Below are positions 25,981 through 35,075 of a DNA stretch of 64,000 bases, in pieces (within the stretch, counting starts at the first letter, position 1; the number at the start of each line of letters is the position of its first letter). A program made the position numbers and the translations under genes. Location of the stretch: contig DASXOV010000021.1 of NCBI GenBank assembly GCA_036494005.1, positions 1 to 64,000 of the forward strand. Direction: 5' to 3'. The notes beneath the pieces are model-generated. The model was not told where the DNA came from. It did not search any database and saw nothing but the letters and a program-made list of their open reading frames with translations. This DNA is from GCA-003244245 sp036494005. GTDB taxonomy: Bacteria; Actinomycetota; Actinomycetes; Mycobacteriales; Pseudonocardiaceae.

Positions 25981-27927
25981 TCAGATCTGCACCGGGTAGT
26001 GCGGCTCGGGAATCTTCGGAGCGATCCGCTGCTCGACGAAGATGCCGTGCCAGAGCATGAACACCAGCACCGCCCAGATTCGCCTGCTGTGATCCATCGA
26101 CCCCGAGCGGTGCTCGTCGAGCATCTGGCGCACCACGCCGAGGTCGAGGAACTCTCCGGTGGCCGACTCGTCGATGATGCCGCGGGCCCAGCCGTACAGG
26201 TCCTCCCGCAGCCAGTGCCGGATCGGCACCGGGAAGCCGAGCTTGCGGCGGTTCAGCACGTGCGCAGGCACAATGTCACGCAGTGCCCGGCGCAGGGAGT
26301 GCTTGGTGGTCTCGCGGGTGATCTTCTCCTCCATCGGGATGGTCGCGGCCACCCGGAACACTTCGGGATCCAGGAACGGCACCCGCAGTTCCAGCGAATT
26401 CGCCATGGTCACCTTGTCCGCCTTGACCAGGATGTCCCCGCGCAACCAGGTGAACAGGTCGACGTGCTGCATCCGGGTCACCGGATCCCAGCCTGCCGAT
26501 GCCGCGTACGGCTCAGCGGTGAGGTCGGCATGCGAGACGGCCTGGTCGTAGCCGCGCAGCACCGCCCGCAGTTGGTCGTCCCGGAAGATGCGCGCGTTGC
26601 CGTAGTAGCGCTGCTCCAGGGTGAGCGCACCGCGACGCAGCAGGTCCTTGCCGCGGACCCCATCGGGAATGTGCGCCGAGATCCGGCCCAGGGCGCGGCG
26701 CACCCCGCCGGGCACCTTCTCGAACGGCGCCAGTGACAACGGTTCCCGGTAGATCGTGTATCCGCCGAAGAGCTCGTCGGCCCCTTCCCCGGAGAGCACC
26801 ACCTTGACGTGTTCCCTGGCTTCCCTGGCGATGAACCACAGCGGCACCAGCGCGGGGTCGGCCACCGGGTCGTCGAGGTACCAGACGATCAGTGGCAGCG
26901 CCTCGGCCAGTTCGGTGGCCGAGACGGTGCGGATCACATGGCGGACCCCGATCGCGGCGGCTGACTCCGCGGCCACGTCCACCTCGGAATAGCCCTTGCG
27001 ATCGAAGCCGGTGGTGAAGGTGATCAGATCCGGGTTGTGCTCCTTGGCCAGCGCGGCGATGGCGGTCGAGTCGATCCCGCCGGAGAGGAAAGCGCCGACG
27101 GTGACGTCGGCCCGCATGTGCTTGGCCACCGAATCCCGCATGACCGCGGTGATCCTGTCGTGCAGTGCTCGTGACTCGGCGCCGGTGTGCACCGCGACGG
27201 GCCGGAAGTCGGGGTGGAAATAGCGCTCGCTGCGCAGGGGGGTTCCGGGCGAGACGGTGAACGAGGTGCCGGACTCGATACGGGTGATCCCGGTGTGCAG
27301 CGAGGCCGGCTCGGGCACGTACTGCAGGGTGAGGTAGTGCTGCAGAGCCCGGCGGTCCACCTCCACCGTGCCGCCGAACCCGTCGCCGACTCCCAACGAC
27401 GGGGCCAGTTCCAGCAGGCTCTTCTTCTCACTGGAGAACGCGACACCGCCCGTCCCGGTGCAGGTGAACAGCGGCTTGATGCCGAACGGGTCACGGGCGC
27501 CGAAGGCAACTCGTTCCTGGGTGTCCCAGATGATGAACGCGAACATTCCGCGCAGCCGTTGCACCGCGGCGGGCCCGAAGTGGTGGTAGGCGGCGAGCAC
27601 CACTTCGGTGTCACCCTCGGTGACGAAGCTCACGTGGTAGGGCTCGCCCTGCAATTCCTCCCGGAGCTCCAGGTAGTTGTAGATCTCGCCGTTGAACAGG
27701 ATCACGTAGCGCTGCGGCGCCTCCGGCGGACCCCACCGCAGGGGCTGGTGCGAGTACTCCAGATCGATGATGGAGAGCCGATTGAACCCGAGTACCACAT
27801 CGGTGTCGTTCCAGGTCCCGGTCTCGTCAGGACCGCGATGCCGCTGGCAGCGCAACGCAGCGGTCACGTCCGGCACCCGCTGCGCCGCATCCTGTTGCCC
27901 CGTCACCAGTCCCAGCAACCCGCACAC
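25981..27927 (-). CDS. asnB: Asparagine synthase (glutamine-hydrolysing)
   Basis: Makes asparagine from aspartate, ATP and glutamine. The start is GTG 27927, with GAGAGGG before it, so that after initiator Met removal Cys2 becomes the N-terminal nucleophile (MCGLLGLV). The 648 residues comprise the glutaminase domain (about 1-230, with NRLSIIDL and FNGEIYNYLELR) and the synthetase domain (about 250-620) with the PP-loop AFLSGGIDSTAIAAL and LSGEGADELFGGYTIY. Position as Rv2201. It has its own promoter region, divergent from ctaC; expression with the respiratory genes is not indicated. Confidence 0.95.
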   Translation of the reverse strand: MCGLLGLVTGQQDAAQRVPDVTAALRCQRHRGPDETGTWNDTDVVLGFNRLSIIDLEYSHQPLRWGPPEAPQRYVILFNGEIYNYLELREELQGEPYHVSFVTEGDTEVVLAAYHHFGPAAVQRLRGMFAFIIWDTQERVAFGARDPFGIKPLFTCTGTGGVAFSSEKKSLLELAPSLGVGDGFGGTVEVDRRALQHYLTLQYVPEPASLHTGITRIESGTSFTVSPGTPLRSERYFHPDFRPVAVHTGAESRALHDRITAVMRDSVAKHMRADVTVGAFLSGGIDSTAIAALAKEHNPDLITFTTGFDRKGYSEVDVAAESAAAIGVRHVIRTVSATELAEALPLIVWYLDDPVADPALVPLWFIAREAREHVKVVLSGEGADELFGGYTIYREPLSLAPFEKVPGGVRRALGRISAHIPDGVRGKDLLRRGALTLEQRYYGNARIFRDDQLRAVLRGYDQAVSHADLTAEPYAASAGWDPVTRMQHVDLFTWLRGDILVKADKVTMANSLELRVPFLDPEVFRVAATIPMEEKITRETTKHSLRRALRDIVPAHVLNRRKLGFPVPIRHWLREDLYGWARGIIDESATGEFLDLGVVRQMLDEHRSGSMDHSRRIWAVLVFMLWHGIFVEQRIAPKIPEPHYPVQI

Positions 27928-28132
27928 TCGCTTGCCCTCTCGTCGGCGGTACCGCCCCCCTGCCAGAGACAGTCACGGCGCCCCAGTATGCCGAGCACGA
28001 CGAAGCGCCCGGCCGCCCCGGGGGAACTGTGGCCTTAGTGCTGGTCTAGGCTCCAGAGCAGTCGTGACACTACGTCAGGCCGACGTACCTGCAGGGCCGG
28101 CCAGGGCATCGGGCAACGAGGAGGAACGAGGC

Positions 28133-29089
28133 GTGGTCGACGGAGTCCGCCCCCGTGCGGTTCGGTTGCTCAAGGTGATGGGGCTGGCTGGACTGGTCGC
28201 CTTCGTGTCCACCGGGTGCTCGGTGAACGACGCTCTTGCGTTCGGCTGGCCGCAGGGGGTCACTCCGCAGGCCGAACGGATACGTGAACTGTGGATCTGG
28301 GCGACGCTGGCCGCGTTGGTGGTCGGGGCGATCGTGTTCGCGCTGATCATGTGGGCAGTCGTCTTCCACCGTAAACGGTCCGACGAGATGCCTCGGCAGA
28401 CTCAGTACAACCTGCCGCTCGAGATCGTTTACACGGTCATTCCGTTCGTCATCGTTGCGGTGCTCTTCTACTTCACCGCCACGACACAGAATTACGTCAA
28501 CGCCAAGGCCGCGGATCCTGCGCTGCGGGTCAATGTGGTGGCCTTCCAGTGGAACTGGGAGTTCCAGTACCTGCAGAACAAGCCGGGTGCGGATGGCAAG
28601 TTCGCGGTCCAGCGGACGCCGGGCGGTACCCCGATCTCCACGGTCGGTTCGGCCACGACGATCCCGATCCTGGTGCTGCCCACCAAACGTCTGGTGGAGT
28701 ACCGGATCACGTCCACCGACGTGATCCACTCCTTCTTCGTACCGGAATTCCTCTTCAAGCGCGACGTGTTCCCCCGGCCGGAGAAGAACGACACCGACAA
28801 CGTGTTCCAGAACACGGTTGAGCGGGAGGGCGCGTTCGTCGGTCGCTGTGCTGAATTGTGCGGAACCTACCACTCGATGATGAACTTCGAAGTGCGGGCG
28901 TTGCCGGGTGACCTGTTCGACCGCTACCTGCAGCTACGGGCCCGTACCAACCCGCAGACCGGGCAGTCGTACACCACCGGCGAGGCGTTGGCGACGCTGA
29001 ACTGCGGTGCGCTCTGCGCTCCCGAGGCGGTCACCACGTTCCCGTTCGACACCAAACGCGCCGGCGGCCAGCCTTCCGGGCGTAGATGA
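28133..29089 (+). CDS. ctaC: Cytochrome c oxidase subunit II
   Basis: The CuA-carrying subunit of the aa3 oxidase, accepting electrons from the cytochrome c domain of QcrC. GTG 28133, with GAGGA upstream, gives 318 residues: a lipoprotein-type signal ending VSTGC (Cys29), two transmembrane helices (ATLAALVVGAIVFALIMW and LPLEIVYTVIPFVIVAVLFYF) and a periplasmic cupredoxin domain with FQWNWEFQY and the CuA ligands in CAELCGTYHSMM. A long C-terminal tail with two more cysteines (NCGALC) is unusual compared with E. coli or Paracoccus types. First gene of ctaC-ctaF; subunit I (ctaD) is not in the window. Confidence 0.95.
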   Translation: MVDGVRPRAVRLLKVMGLAGLVAFVSTGCSVNDALAFGWPQGVTPQAERIRELWIWATLAALVVGAIVFALIMWAVVFHRKRSDEMPRQTQYNLPLEIVYTVIPFVIVAVLFYFTATTQNYVNAKAADPALRVNVVAFQWNWEFQYLQNKPGADGKFAVQRTPGGTPISTVGSATTIPILVLPTKRLVEYRITSTDVIHSFFVPEFLFKRDVFPRPEKNDTDNVFQNTVEREGAFVGRCAELCGTYHSMMNFEVRALPGDLFDRYLQLRARTNPQTGQSYTTGEALATLNCGALCAPEAVTTFPFDTKRAGGQPSGRR

Positions 29090-29141
29090 CCTTCCGGTAC
29101 CAATCGGATCCCTTCCGCAGGCTCGAGAGCGAGGCAGCACG

Positions 29142-29543
29142 ATGAGGGTCGAAGCGCGGATCTTCGAGATCATCACCGGATTCTTCTTCCTGTCCGCGGT
29201 GGTCTACGGCCTCTGGTCGGGCGGTGAGCCGGTCGGCTCGGTCGCGCTGACCCTGACCGGCGGTCTGACCCTCATCGTCGGAACCTATTTCCGATTCGTC
29301 TCCCGTCGGGTCCGGATGCGCCCGGAGGACAATGCCGACGCCGAGATCTCGGACGGCGCCGGTGAGTTGGGCTTCTTCTCGCCCGGCAGCTACTGGCCGA
29401 TCGGGATCGCGCTGGCGGCCAGCGTGGTCGGGGGAGCGGTGGCGTTCAGTGAGTGGTGGCTGGTCGCGATCGGCATCGTCCTGGTGCTCCTCACCGTTGC
29501 CGGGCTGATCTTCGAGTACCACATCGGTCCCCGGGCTCAGTGA
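29142..29543 (+). CDS. ctaF: Cytochrome c oxidase subunit IV (actinobacterial)
   Basis: A 133-residue integral membrane subunit of the bcc-aa3 supercomplex, known from actinobacteria. ATG 29142 opens MRVEARIFEIITGFFFLSAVVYG. Four helices are visible: about 8-25, 30-50, 81-100 and 104-124, with a hydrophilic loop MRPEDNADAEISDGAGELGFFSPGSYWP in the middle that is typical of CtaF. It lies 52 bases after ctaC on the same strand, as Rv2199c does after Rv2200c. Confidence 0.93.
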   Translation: MRVEARIFEIITGFFFLSAVVYGLWSGGEPVGSVALTLTGGLTLIVGTYFRFVSRRVRMRPEDNADAEISDGAGELGFFSPGSYWPIGIALAASVVGGAVAFSEWWLVAIGIVLVLLTVAGLIFEYHIGPRAQ

Positions 29544-29554
29544 GCGTGCTCTTG

Positions 29555-30136
29555 TCAGCGGTCTGACACGACACCTACCAGTACGTTTGCGATCTGACCG
29601 AGTGGCACCACCTTGTCGACCAGCTTGGTGCTGATCGCCGATCGGGGCATCTCGAAATGCTGGCTGCTCGCCTCGTCCTGGGCCAGGACGGTGCCTCCGC
29701 AGTAGGAGACGGTTCGGATTCCGGCCGTCCCGTCGTTGCCGATTCCGGTCAGCACGACGGCTGTGACGCGAGGCCCACAGCTCATCGCCAGGGTGACCAG
29801 CATCAGGTCGGCGGACGGACGTGCCGGAGGGTGCTCCCCGGAGTCGATCAGGCACACCTCGGCGGCAGAGCTGATGAGCAGATGTTTGCCGGGCGGGGCG
29901 ACCAATACCTCGCTGGTCGTGAGCGAGTCCTGATCCCGGGCGTTCCGGACCAGCAGTTGGGTGCTCCGGTCCAGGACGGCAGGCAGCGAACCGCGTGAGT
30001 AAGGCGAGACGTGCAGGCACACGAGCACGGCGGCCGGGAAGTCCGCGGGCAGGGGCGCCAGCACCCGCTGCAGGGCCTCCACGCCGCCCGCAGAGGCGAC
30101 CAGCGCAACGACCGAGGGTGGCAGCGGGTTAGTCAC
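29555..30136 (-). CDS. CheB-type methylesterase domain protein, orphan
   Basis: A 193-residue protein consisting of a CheB C-terminal (glutamate methylesterase/deamidase) domain alone. The catalytic triad is recognisable: Ser15 in VASAGGVEAL, His42 in VCLHVSPYSRGSL and Asp135 in LTGIGNDGTAG; PPGKHLLI and EMPRSAISTKLV are also family motifs. The receiver domain that normally controls CheB is absent, and no CheR, receptor or CheA is nearby. The start GTG 30136 lies inside the end of qcrB (8-base overlap), so it is translated from the qcrA-qcrB mRNA or coupled to it. Such stand-alone CheB proteins occur in non-motile actinobacteria; the substrate is unknown. Confidence 0.8.
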   Translation of the reverse strand: MTNPLPPSVVALVASAGGVEALQRVLAPLPADFPAAVLVCLHVSPYSRGSLPAVLDRSTQLLVRNARDQDSLTTSEVLVAPPGKHLLISSAAEVCLIDSGEHPPARPSADLMLVTLAMSCGPRVTAVVLTGIGNDGTAGIRTVSYCGGTVLAQDEASSQHFEMPRSAISTKLVDKVVPLGQIANVLVGVVSDR

Positions 30137-31802
30137 TGGGCTGCTGTGGCCGCCCTGCCAACTTCCGCTTCTCGGACTCAGCCTCGGCTGCACTGTCCTG
30201 GGCAGCGTGCTGATGAGCAGCGGCAGCTGCCTCTCGGCGGGCACTCTCCAGCGCCCTGGTCTGCTCCGGCGGATCCGGCCGCAGCAGCGATCCTGGGACC
30301 GGTGCACCGGCTGAACCCAACTGGTTCATCCGCTTGGGCACCGGGGCGCCCTGGTACTCCAGCGGAATGGCGTGGCCGTGGTCGTCGACACCGCCGAGGG
30401 GTTGATGCACCTCGATGAATTCACCGTGCGGAAGACGCTTGATGATTCCGGTCTCGATGCCGTGTTCGAGAACCGCCCGGTCGGCTCGCTGCAGGCCCAG
30501 GCAGATCCGGTACGTCACGTAGTAGGCCAGCGGCGGCACGATCAGCAGGCCGATGCGCCCTGCCCAGGTCGTCGCGTTCAGCGAGATGTCGAACACGTAG
30601 GCGATGACGTCATTGCCGCCGGAGAGCAGCAGGATGGCCATGAAGCTGATCGCCATCATGCCCAGCCCGGAGCGCACCGGCACGTCCCGAGGCCGCTGCA
30701 GCAGGTTGTGGGAGGCGTTGTCCTTGGTGAGCTTGCGCTCGATGGCCGGGTACATCAGTGCCAGGCTGAACATGATGATGGGCAGCACCATCGTCGGCCA
30801 GAACGATGCGGGAATCATGTAGTTGCCCAGGTAGATCTCCCATGCGGGCCACAACCGGGTCGAACCGTCCAGCCAGCCCACATACCAGTCGGGCTGGGAG
30901 GCGGCGGACACCTGCGCCGGGTTGTACGGGCCGAAGTTCCACACCGGGTTGATCTGGAACAGACCGGCCATGATGCAGATGACGCCGATGTTCACCATCG
31001 CGAAGCCGGTGGCCTTGCTCGCGAAGATCGGCAGGATCCGCACCCCGACCACGTTGCGCTCAGTACGCCCAGGCCCGGGGAACTGGGTGTGTTTCTGGTA
31101 CCAGACCAGCCCCAGATGCACGGCGATCAGGGCGAACAGCAGGCCCGGGATGATGAAGACGTGCACGATGTAGAAGCGGGGGATGATCTCGTGGCCGGGG
31201 AACTCGCCACCGAAGATCGCCCAGTGCGCCCAGGTGCCGATGACCGGTGGGGACATCGTGATCGCCGAGATGATGCGCAGCCCGGTTCCGGAGAGCAGAT
31301 CGTCGGGCAGTGAGTAGCCGGTGAGGCCTTCCAGGCCGGCGAGGAACGCGATGGCGATGCCGATCGTCCAGTTCAGCTCCCTCGGTTTGCGGAAGGCGCC
31401 GGTGAAGAAGGTTCGGAACATGTGCACCACGAGGGCCGCGACGAACAACAGCGCCGCCCAGTGGTGCACTTGCCGGACGAACAGCCCGCCCCGGACGTCG
31501 AAGGAGAGCTGCAGGGTCGACTCGAACGCCCGGGACATCTCGATCCCGCGCAGATTCTGGAACGGACCGTTGTACTCGACCTCTGTCATGGAGGGGTCGA
31601 AGAAGAGCGCGAGGTACGTGCCGGACAGCAGCAGCACGATGAAGCTGTTCAGCGCGATCTCACCGAGCATGAACGACCAGTGCGTGGGAAAGACCTTGTT
31701 GATCTGTCTCCGCACGCCTGCGGCCAGGTGGAACCGCTGGTCGAGGTCGTTCGCGGCCTGCGCCGCCCGGTCTGCCTTGGCCGACGTCGTCATCGGGCTC
31801 AT
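30129..31802 (-). CDS. qcrB: Cytochrome bc1 complex cytochrome b subunit
   Basis: The menaquinol-oxidising membrane subunit of the bcc complex. The 557-residue sequence has the transmembrane His pairs of cytochrome b (VRQVHHWAALLFVAALVVHMFRTF and IPRFYIVHVFIIPGLLFALIAVHLGLVWYQKHT), GYSLPDDLLSGTGLRI in the quinol-site loop, and an extended hydrophilic C-terminus (about 450-557) typical of actinobacteria. The ATG overlaps the qcrA stop (ATGA). The final codons overlap the start of the CheB-like gene. Order qcrC-qcrA-qcrB is as in mycobacteria. Confidence 0.97.
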   Translation of the reverse strand: MSPMTTSAKADRAAQAANDLDQRFHLAAGVRRQINKVFPTHWSFMLGEIALNSFIVLLLSGTYLALFFDPSMTEVEYNGPFQNLRGIEMSRAFESTLQLSFDVRGGLFVRQVHHWAALLFVAALVVHMFRTFFTGAFRKPRELNWTIGIAIAFLAGLEGLTGYSLPDDLLSGTGLRIISAITMSPPVIGTWAHWAIFGGEFPGHEIIPRFYIVHVFIIPGLLFALIAVHLGLVWYQKHTQFPGPGRTERNVVGVRILPIFASKATGFAMVNIGVICIMAGLFQINPVWNFGPYNPAQVSAASQPDWYVGWLDGSTRLWPAWEIYLGNYMIPASFWPTMVLPIIMFSLALMYPAIERKLTKDNASHNLLQRPRDVPVRSGLGMMAISFMAILLLSGGNDVIAYVFDISLNATTWAGRIGLLIVPPLAYYVTYRICLGLQRADRAVLEHGIETGIIKRLPHGEFIEVHQPLGGVDDHGHAIPLEYQGAPVPKRMNQLGSAGAPVPGSLLRPDPPEQTRALESARREAAAAAHQHAAQDSAAEAESEKRKLAGRPQQPSD

Positions 31803-32923
31803 GACCTCCGCTCCCAGAAAGCCGGGCCTACTGGTTCGATGAAGTCACCCTTCGCGTAGAAGTATCCCTCATCGTCGACGTTGATGGGCAACTGCGGCAA
31901 GGCCCTGGTGGCCGGGCCGAAGATCGGCTTGGCGTACTCCAGCATGTTGAACTGCGACTGATGGCAGGGGCAGAGCAGCCGGGCGGTCTGCGCCTCGTAC
32001 AGCGAAGCGGGGCAGCCGAGGTGCGTGCAGATCTTCGAGTACGCGTAGAAGTCGCTGTAGTTGAAGTCGACCTGGCCCTTACGCTTGACCACTTCGACCG
32101 CCTGCTCCGGCCGGAGCCGGATGAGCATGACGGGATTGTCGGAAGCGGTCAGTGCTTCGTGCGCCTCCTCCGCGGTCCAGGAGCGCTTGTAGGGGAAGAC
32201 CGTGGCGATGCTCCCGGCCGCCAGGTCCTCGGGACGGGCCAGGGTGAGTTCCTTGTGCTCGTAGCGCAGGTACACCCGTTCACCGTTGTCCGAGCGCCAG
32301 CTGGTGGTCCACAGCGCGGCGTGTGCCCCGCCCTGCCACGGGTTGCGAATCAGTCCGCCGAGCGCGATGACGCCCACTCCGGCACCGAACACACCCGCAC
32401 CCAACCCGGCGGCCCGCTTGATCAGGGACCTCCGCGCCAGGCCGCTGCGGGTGGCGCTGTCCGCAAGGACCGCGGCCGTTGTGACCCGGTCGACGTCGGA
32501 GGACCCGCCGATATGACGCTGCTGCACCGCCGTCTCGTGCGGCAACAGCTGCTTGGCGTAGATGATGGTCGCGGCGCCGATGGCGAACACCGTGATGCCG
32601 AACAGCACACCGACGATCGGGGTGTAAAGCAGGTACAGCAGATGTCCGCCGTTGGGGCTGCCGGGCGGTGCGTAGCGCCAGGGCAGGAACAGGTAGGCCG
32701 CGATGGAGCCGAGGCCGGCGAGCGCGGCGATCAGGAACCACCCTGCGACCTTGCGCTCGGTGCGCTTCTCCGCCCGGGTGCCGCGCACCGGGAAGGGGTC
32801 CTCCCGGTGGACCAGGGTCACCCCGTCGAGCGCCAGGCCCAGCCGCACCAGCTCGTCCTGGCTCATGGTGGACAGATCCGCGTCGCTCGGAAGCCCTCCC
32901 GGGGGCCGTTCGTGGCTGCTCAT
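31799..32923 (-). CDS. qcrA: Rieske iron-sulfur subunit of bc1 complex
   Basis: Carries electrons from menaquinol to the cytochrome c subunit. ATG 32923 overlaps the qcrC stop (ATGA), and is preferred to the GTG six codons upstream inside qcrC. The 374-residue protein has a cytoplasmic N-terminal part, three transmembrane helices (VAGWFLIAALAGLGSIAAYLF, LLYTPIVGVLFGITVFAIGAA and AGLGAGVFGAGVGVIALGGL, the actinobacterial arrangement) with a twin-Arg LARRSLIKRAAGLG before the third, and the Rieske domain with CTHLGCP and CPCHQSQF ligands. Confidence 0.96.
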   Translation of the reverse strand: MSSHERPPGGLPSDADLSTMSQDELVRLGLALDGVTLVHREDPFPVRGTRAEKRTERKVAGWFLIAALAGLGSIAAYLFLPWRYAPPGSPNGGHLLYLLYTPIVGVLFGITVFAIGAATIIYAKQLLPHETAVQQRHIGGSSDVDRVTTAAVLADSATRSGLARRSLIKRAAGLGAGVFGAGVGVIALGGLIRNPWQGGAHAALWTTSWRSDNGERVYLRYEHKELTLARPEDLAAGSIATVFPYKRSWTAEEAHEALTASDNPVMLIRLRPEQAVEVVKRKGQVDFNYSDFYAYSKICTHLGCPASLYEAQTARLLCPCHQSQFNMLEYAKPIFGPATRALPQLPINVDDEGYFYAKGDFIEPVGPAFWERRS

Positions 32924-33774
32924 GCCTTCGCTCCGACCCACAGTGTGACGGCGACCAGGGCCGAGATGCCGATGATCCAGGCGATCACGCCTTCGGAGAT
33001 CGGGCCGTAGCCACCGAGTGAGTATCCGCCTGGATTGTTACGCTCGTCGGTGATCGAGTTGATGTAGGCGATGATGTCCCGCTTCTCGTCCGGCGTCAGC
33101 TGCCGGTCGGAGAACTTCGGCATACTCTGCGGTCCGGTGACCATCGCGGCATACATCTGCTGGTCGTTCACACCCTTGATCGCGGGGGCGAACTTACCGG
33201 AGGACAGTGCGATACCGCGCCCGGTGAAGTTGTGGCAGGACGCGCAGTTGAGCCGGAACATCTCGCCCCCCTGTGCCGAGTTACCGCCGCCGAGGTCACC
33301 CTTGGGTACGGTCGGTCCTCCGCCATTGGCCTGGACGAAGGCACCCAGCGCGTCGATCTCCTGTGGGGTGAACTTGACCGGTTTCTCGGTGATCTGAGCT
33401 TCCTGGCGCGCTGCGGGCATCCGTCCGGTCGATACCTGGAAGTAGACCGCTGCGTCGCCGACTCCGATCAGGCTGGGACCGCGGCCCTGGACGCCCTGCA
33501 GGTTGGCGCCGTGGCAACTGATGCACGCGTTGTTGTAGAGCTGTTCGCCCTGACGCACCAGCCCATTATCCTCCTGAGCCTGCGCCGTCTGCGGGTGCGG
33601 GGCGAGCGTCGCGTACAGCCCGCCTGCCGCCAGCAGCGCGATGGAAAGCGCGAGCATCCCGGACATCCGGCGACGCAGCCGGCTGCTGGCCCCCTTGACC
33701 GATCGGGCTGCAGGCGAGCCCGTGGGGCTTGTTTCGGTGGGGCTCGATCGGTCTTCGGGTTCGGTGGTGGTCAT
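32920..33774 (-). CDS. qcrC: Diheme cytochrome c subunit of bc1 complex
   Basis: The dihaem cytochrome c that replaces soluble cytochrome c in actinobacteria by docking directly to the aa3 oxidase. The 284 residues have a Ser/Pro-rich cytoplasmic tail, an N-terminal helix (MLALSIALLAAGGLYATL) acting as signal anchor, two haem motifs (CISCH and CASCH) with Met ligands expected in GRMPAA and the QSMPKFS stretch, and a C-terminal anchor (EGVIAWIIGISALVAVTLWVG). It has ATGA overlap with qcrA. ctaE lies 85 bases upstream. Confidence 0.96.
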   Translation of the reverse strand: MTTTEPEDRSSPTETSPTGSPAARSVKGASSRLRRRMSGMLALSIALLAAGGLYATLAPHPQTAQAQEDNGLVRQGEQLYNNACISCHGANLQGVQGRGPSLIGVGDAAVYFQVSTGRMPAARQEAQITEKPVKFTPQEIDALGAFVQANGGGPTVPKGDLGGGNSAQGGEMFRLNCASCHNFTGRGIALSSGKFAPAIKGVNDQQMYAAMVTGPQSMPKFSDRQLTPDEKRDIIAYINSITDERNNPGGYSLGGYGPISEGVIAWIIGISALVAVTLWVGAKA

Positions 33775-33859
33775 CGGCTTCGGCTACCCCTGCTGTCTCT
33801 CGATCCGGATGTGGTGCTGGGCTGTCGGGCGAGTTCCCGGCCAGTCATTGTCCGCAGTC

Positions 33860-34498
33860 CTAGGGCAAGAAGTAGATGGTGGCGAAAAGACCGATCCAGA
33901 CCACATCGACGAAGTGCCAGTAGTACGACACGACGATCGCGGCGGTGGCCTGTGCCGGGGTGAACTTGCTCAACTTCGTCCGGATGATGAGGAAGATGAA
34001 CGCGATCAAACCTCCGGTCACGTGCAGGCCGTGGAAACCGGTGGCGAGGTAGAAGATGGTGCCGTATGCACCAGAGGGGATCGTGACGCCCTCGTGGACC
34101 AGGTTGCGATATTCGTTCGCCTGTCCCAGCACGAACAATGTCCCCATGATCAACGTGATCGAGTACCAGAGTCGTAGCCCGAACACGTCGCCCTGCTCCG
34201 CCTTGAACACACCCCACTGGCAGGTGAAGGAGGAGGAGACCAGGATGATGGTCACCACGAGGGCGTAGGGCACGTCGAGATGGATAGGTTCACCCGTGGA
34301 GGCGAGGATCGGCGGCCACGGACCGTCGCTCTCCGCCTTCACCGTGAAGAAGATGGCGAACAGGCCGGCGAAGAACATCAGTTCGCTGGACAGCCACACG
34401 ATGGTACCGACGCTGACCATGTTGGGCCGGTTCAGCGAGTGCACCCGTTGGCTGATGGAGGGCGCTGCCAGGCTGGACGAGGGGGTCACGTCGAGCAT
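33860..34498 (-). CDS. ctaE: Cytochrome c oxidase subunit III
   Basis: The third core subunit of the aa3 oxidase. 212 residues from ATG 34498 (MLDVTPSSSLAAPS); a TTG three codons upstream is the only other candidate and neither has a strong ribosome site. Conserved SRVHSLNRPNMVSVGTIVWLSSELMFFAGLF-like opening, Glu in EANE-type GQANEYRNLVHEGVTI, GFHGLHVTGGLIAFIFLI and the terminal YYWHFVDVVWIGLFATIYFLP. Five transmembrane helices instead of seven, as usual in actinobacteria. First gene of ctaE-qcrC-qcrA-qcrB. Confidence 0.95.
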   Translation of the reverse strand: MLDVTPSSSLAAPSISQRVHSLNRPNMVSVGTIVWLSSELMFFAGLFAIFFTVKAESDGPWPPILASTGEPIHLDVPYALVVTIILVSSSFTCQWGVFKAEQGDVFGLRLWYSITLIMGTLFVLGQANEYRNLVHEGVTIPSGAYGTIFYLATGFHGLHVTGGLIAFIFLIIRTKLSKFTPAQATAAIVVSYYWHFVDVVWIGLFATIYFLP

Positions 34499-34647
34499 TA
34501 TGGCCAAAGGTGTCTGCCTGTCCCTGGGCGGGTGGGCGGCGATACCATCTTCGTCGCCGCCCGCCGCGTCATCCGCCCCGAGTCAGAACTGACCCGGCCG
34601 CCCCGCGTCCGCTCCGGACGCCGACCCCGAGGACCTGCGACCATCCG

Positions 34648-35064
34648 ATGAACGCTCCTAGTCCCACCAGCACCGTCCTGGTCTTCAGCCATCGACCGGC
34701 GGTGCGGGAGGCCATCATCAACGCCGTCGGCCGGCGTCCCGCGCCGGATCTCGCCCGGCTGGACTACCTCGAGGCCGGGACCGTCGGCGAGGTGCTGGCG
34801 GTGGTCGACGCGGGCAGGGCGGATCTCGCGATCCTCGACGGCGAGGCCCAGCCCACCGGCGGGATGGGCCTGTCCCGGCAGCTCAAGAACGAGATCCGGC
34901 ATTGCCCGCCGATCATCGTGTCCGTGCAGCGCAAGGACGATCGCTGGCTGGCGGTCTGGTCACAGGCCGACGCGGTCATCGTGCACCCGCTCGACCCCTT
35001 GGCCGCAGCCGAGACCGTCGCCGAGGTGCTGCGGTCGCACCGGCTGCCGGTGGCGAACGGCTGA
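34648..35064 (+). CDS. Receiver-like protein with degenerate active site
   Basis: A 138-residue single-domain protein with the CheY fold pattern. ATG 34648 opens MNAPSPTSTVLVFSHRPAVREAI; the beta1 acidic pair is replaced by Ser14-His15. The acceptor-type Asp64 remains (ADLAILDGEA), but the usual C-terminal Lys-Pro is His113-Pro114 (VIVHPLDPL). With two of the three key positions lost, it is a pseudo-receiver unlikely to use phosphotransfer normally. There is no DNA-binding domain and no kinase nearby. It is divergent from ctaE and lies 11 bases upstream of trpD, probably on the same mRNA. The function is unknown; regulation of the adjacent respiratory or trpD genes is speculation. Confidence 0.7.
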   Translation: MNAPSPTSTVLVFSHRPAVREAIINAVGRRPAPDLARLDYLEAGTVGEVLAVVDAGRADLAILDGEAQPTGGMGLSRQLKNEIRHCPPIIVSVQRKDDRWLAVWSQADAVIVHPLDPLAAAETVAEVLRSHRLPVANG

Positions 35065-35075
35065 GGCCGCGCGCC

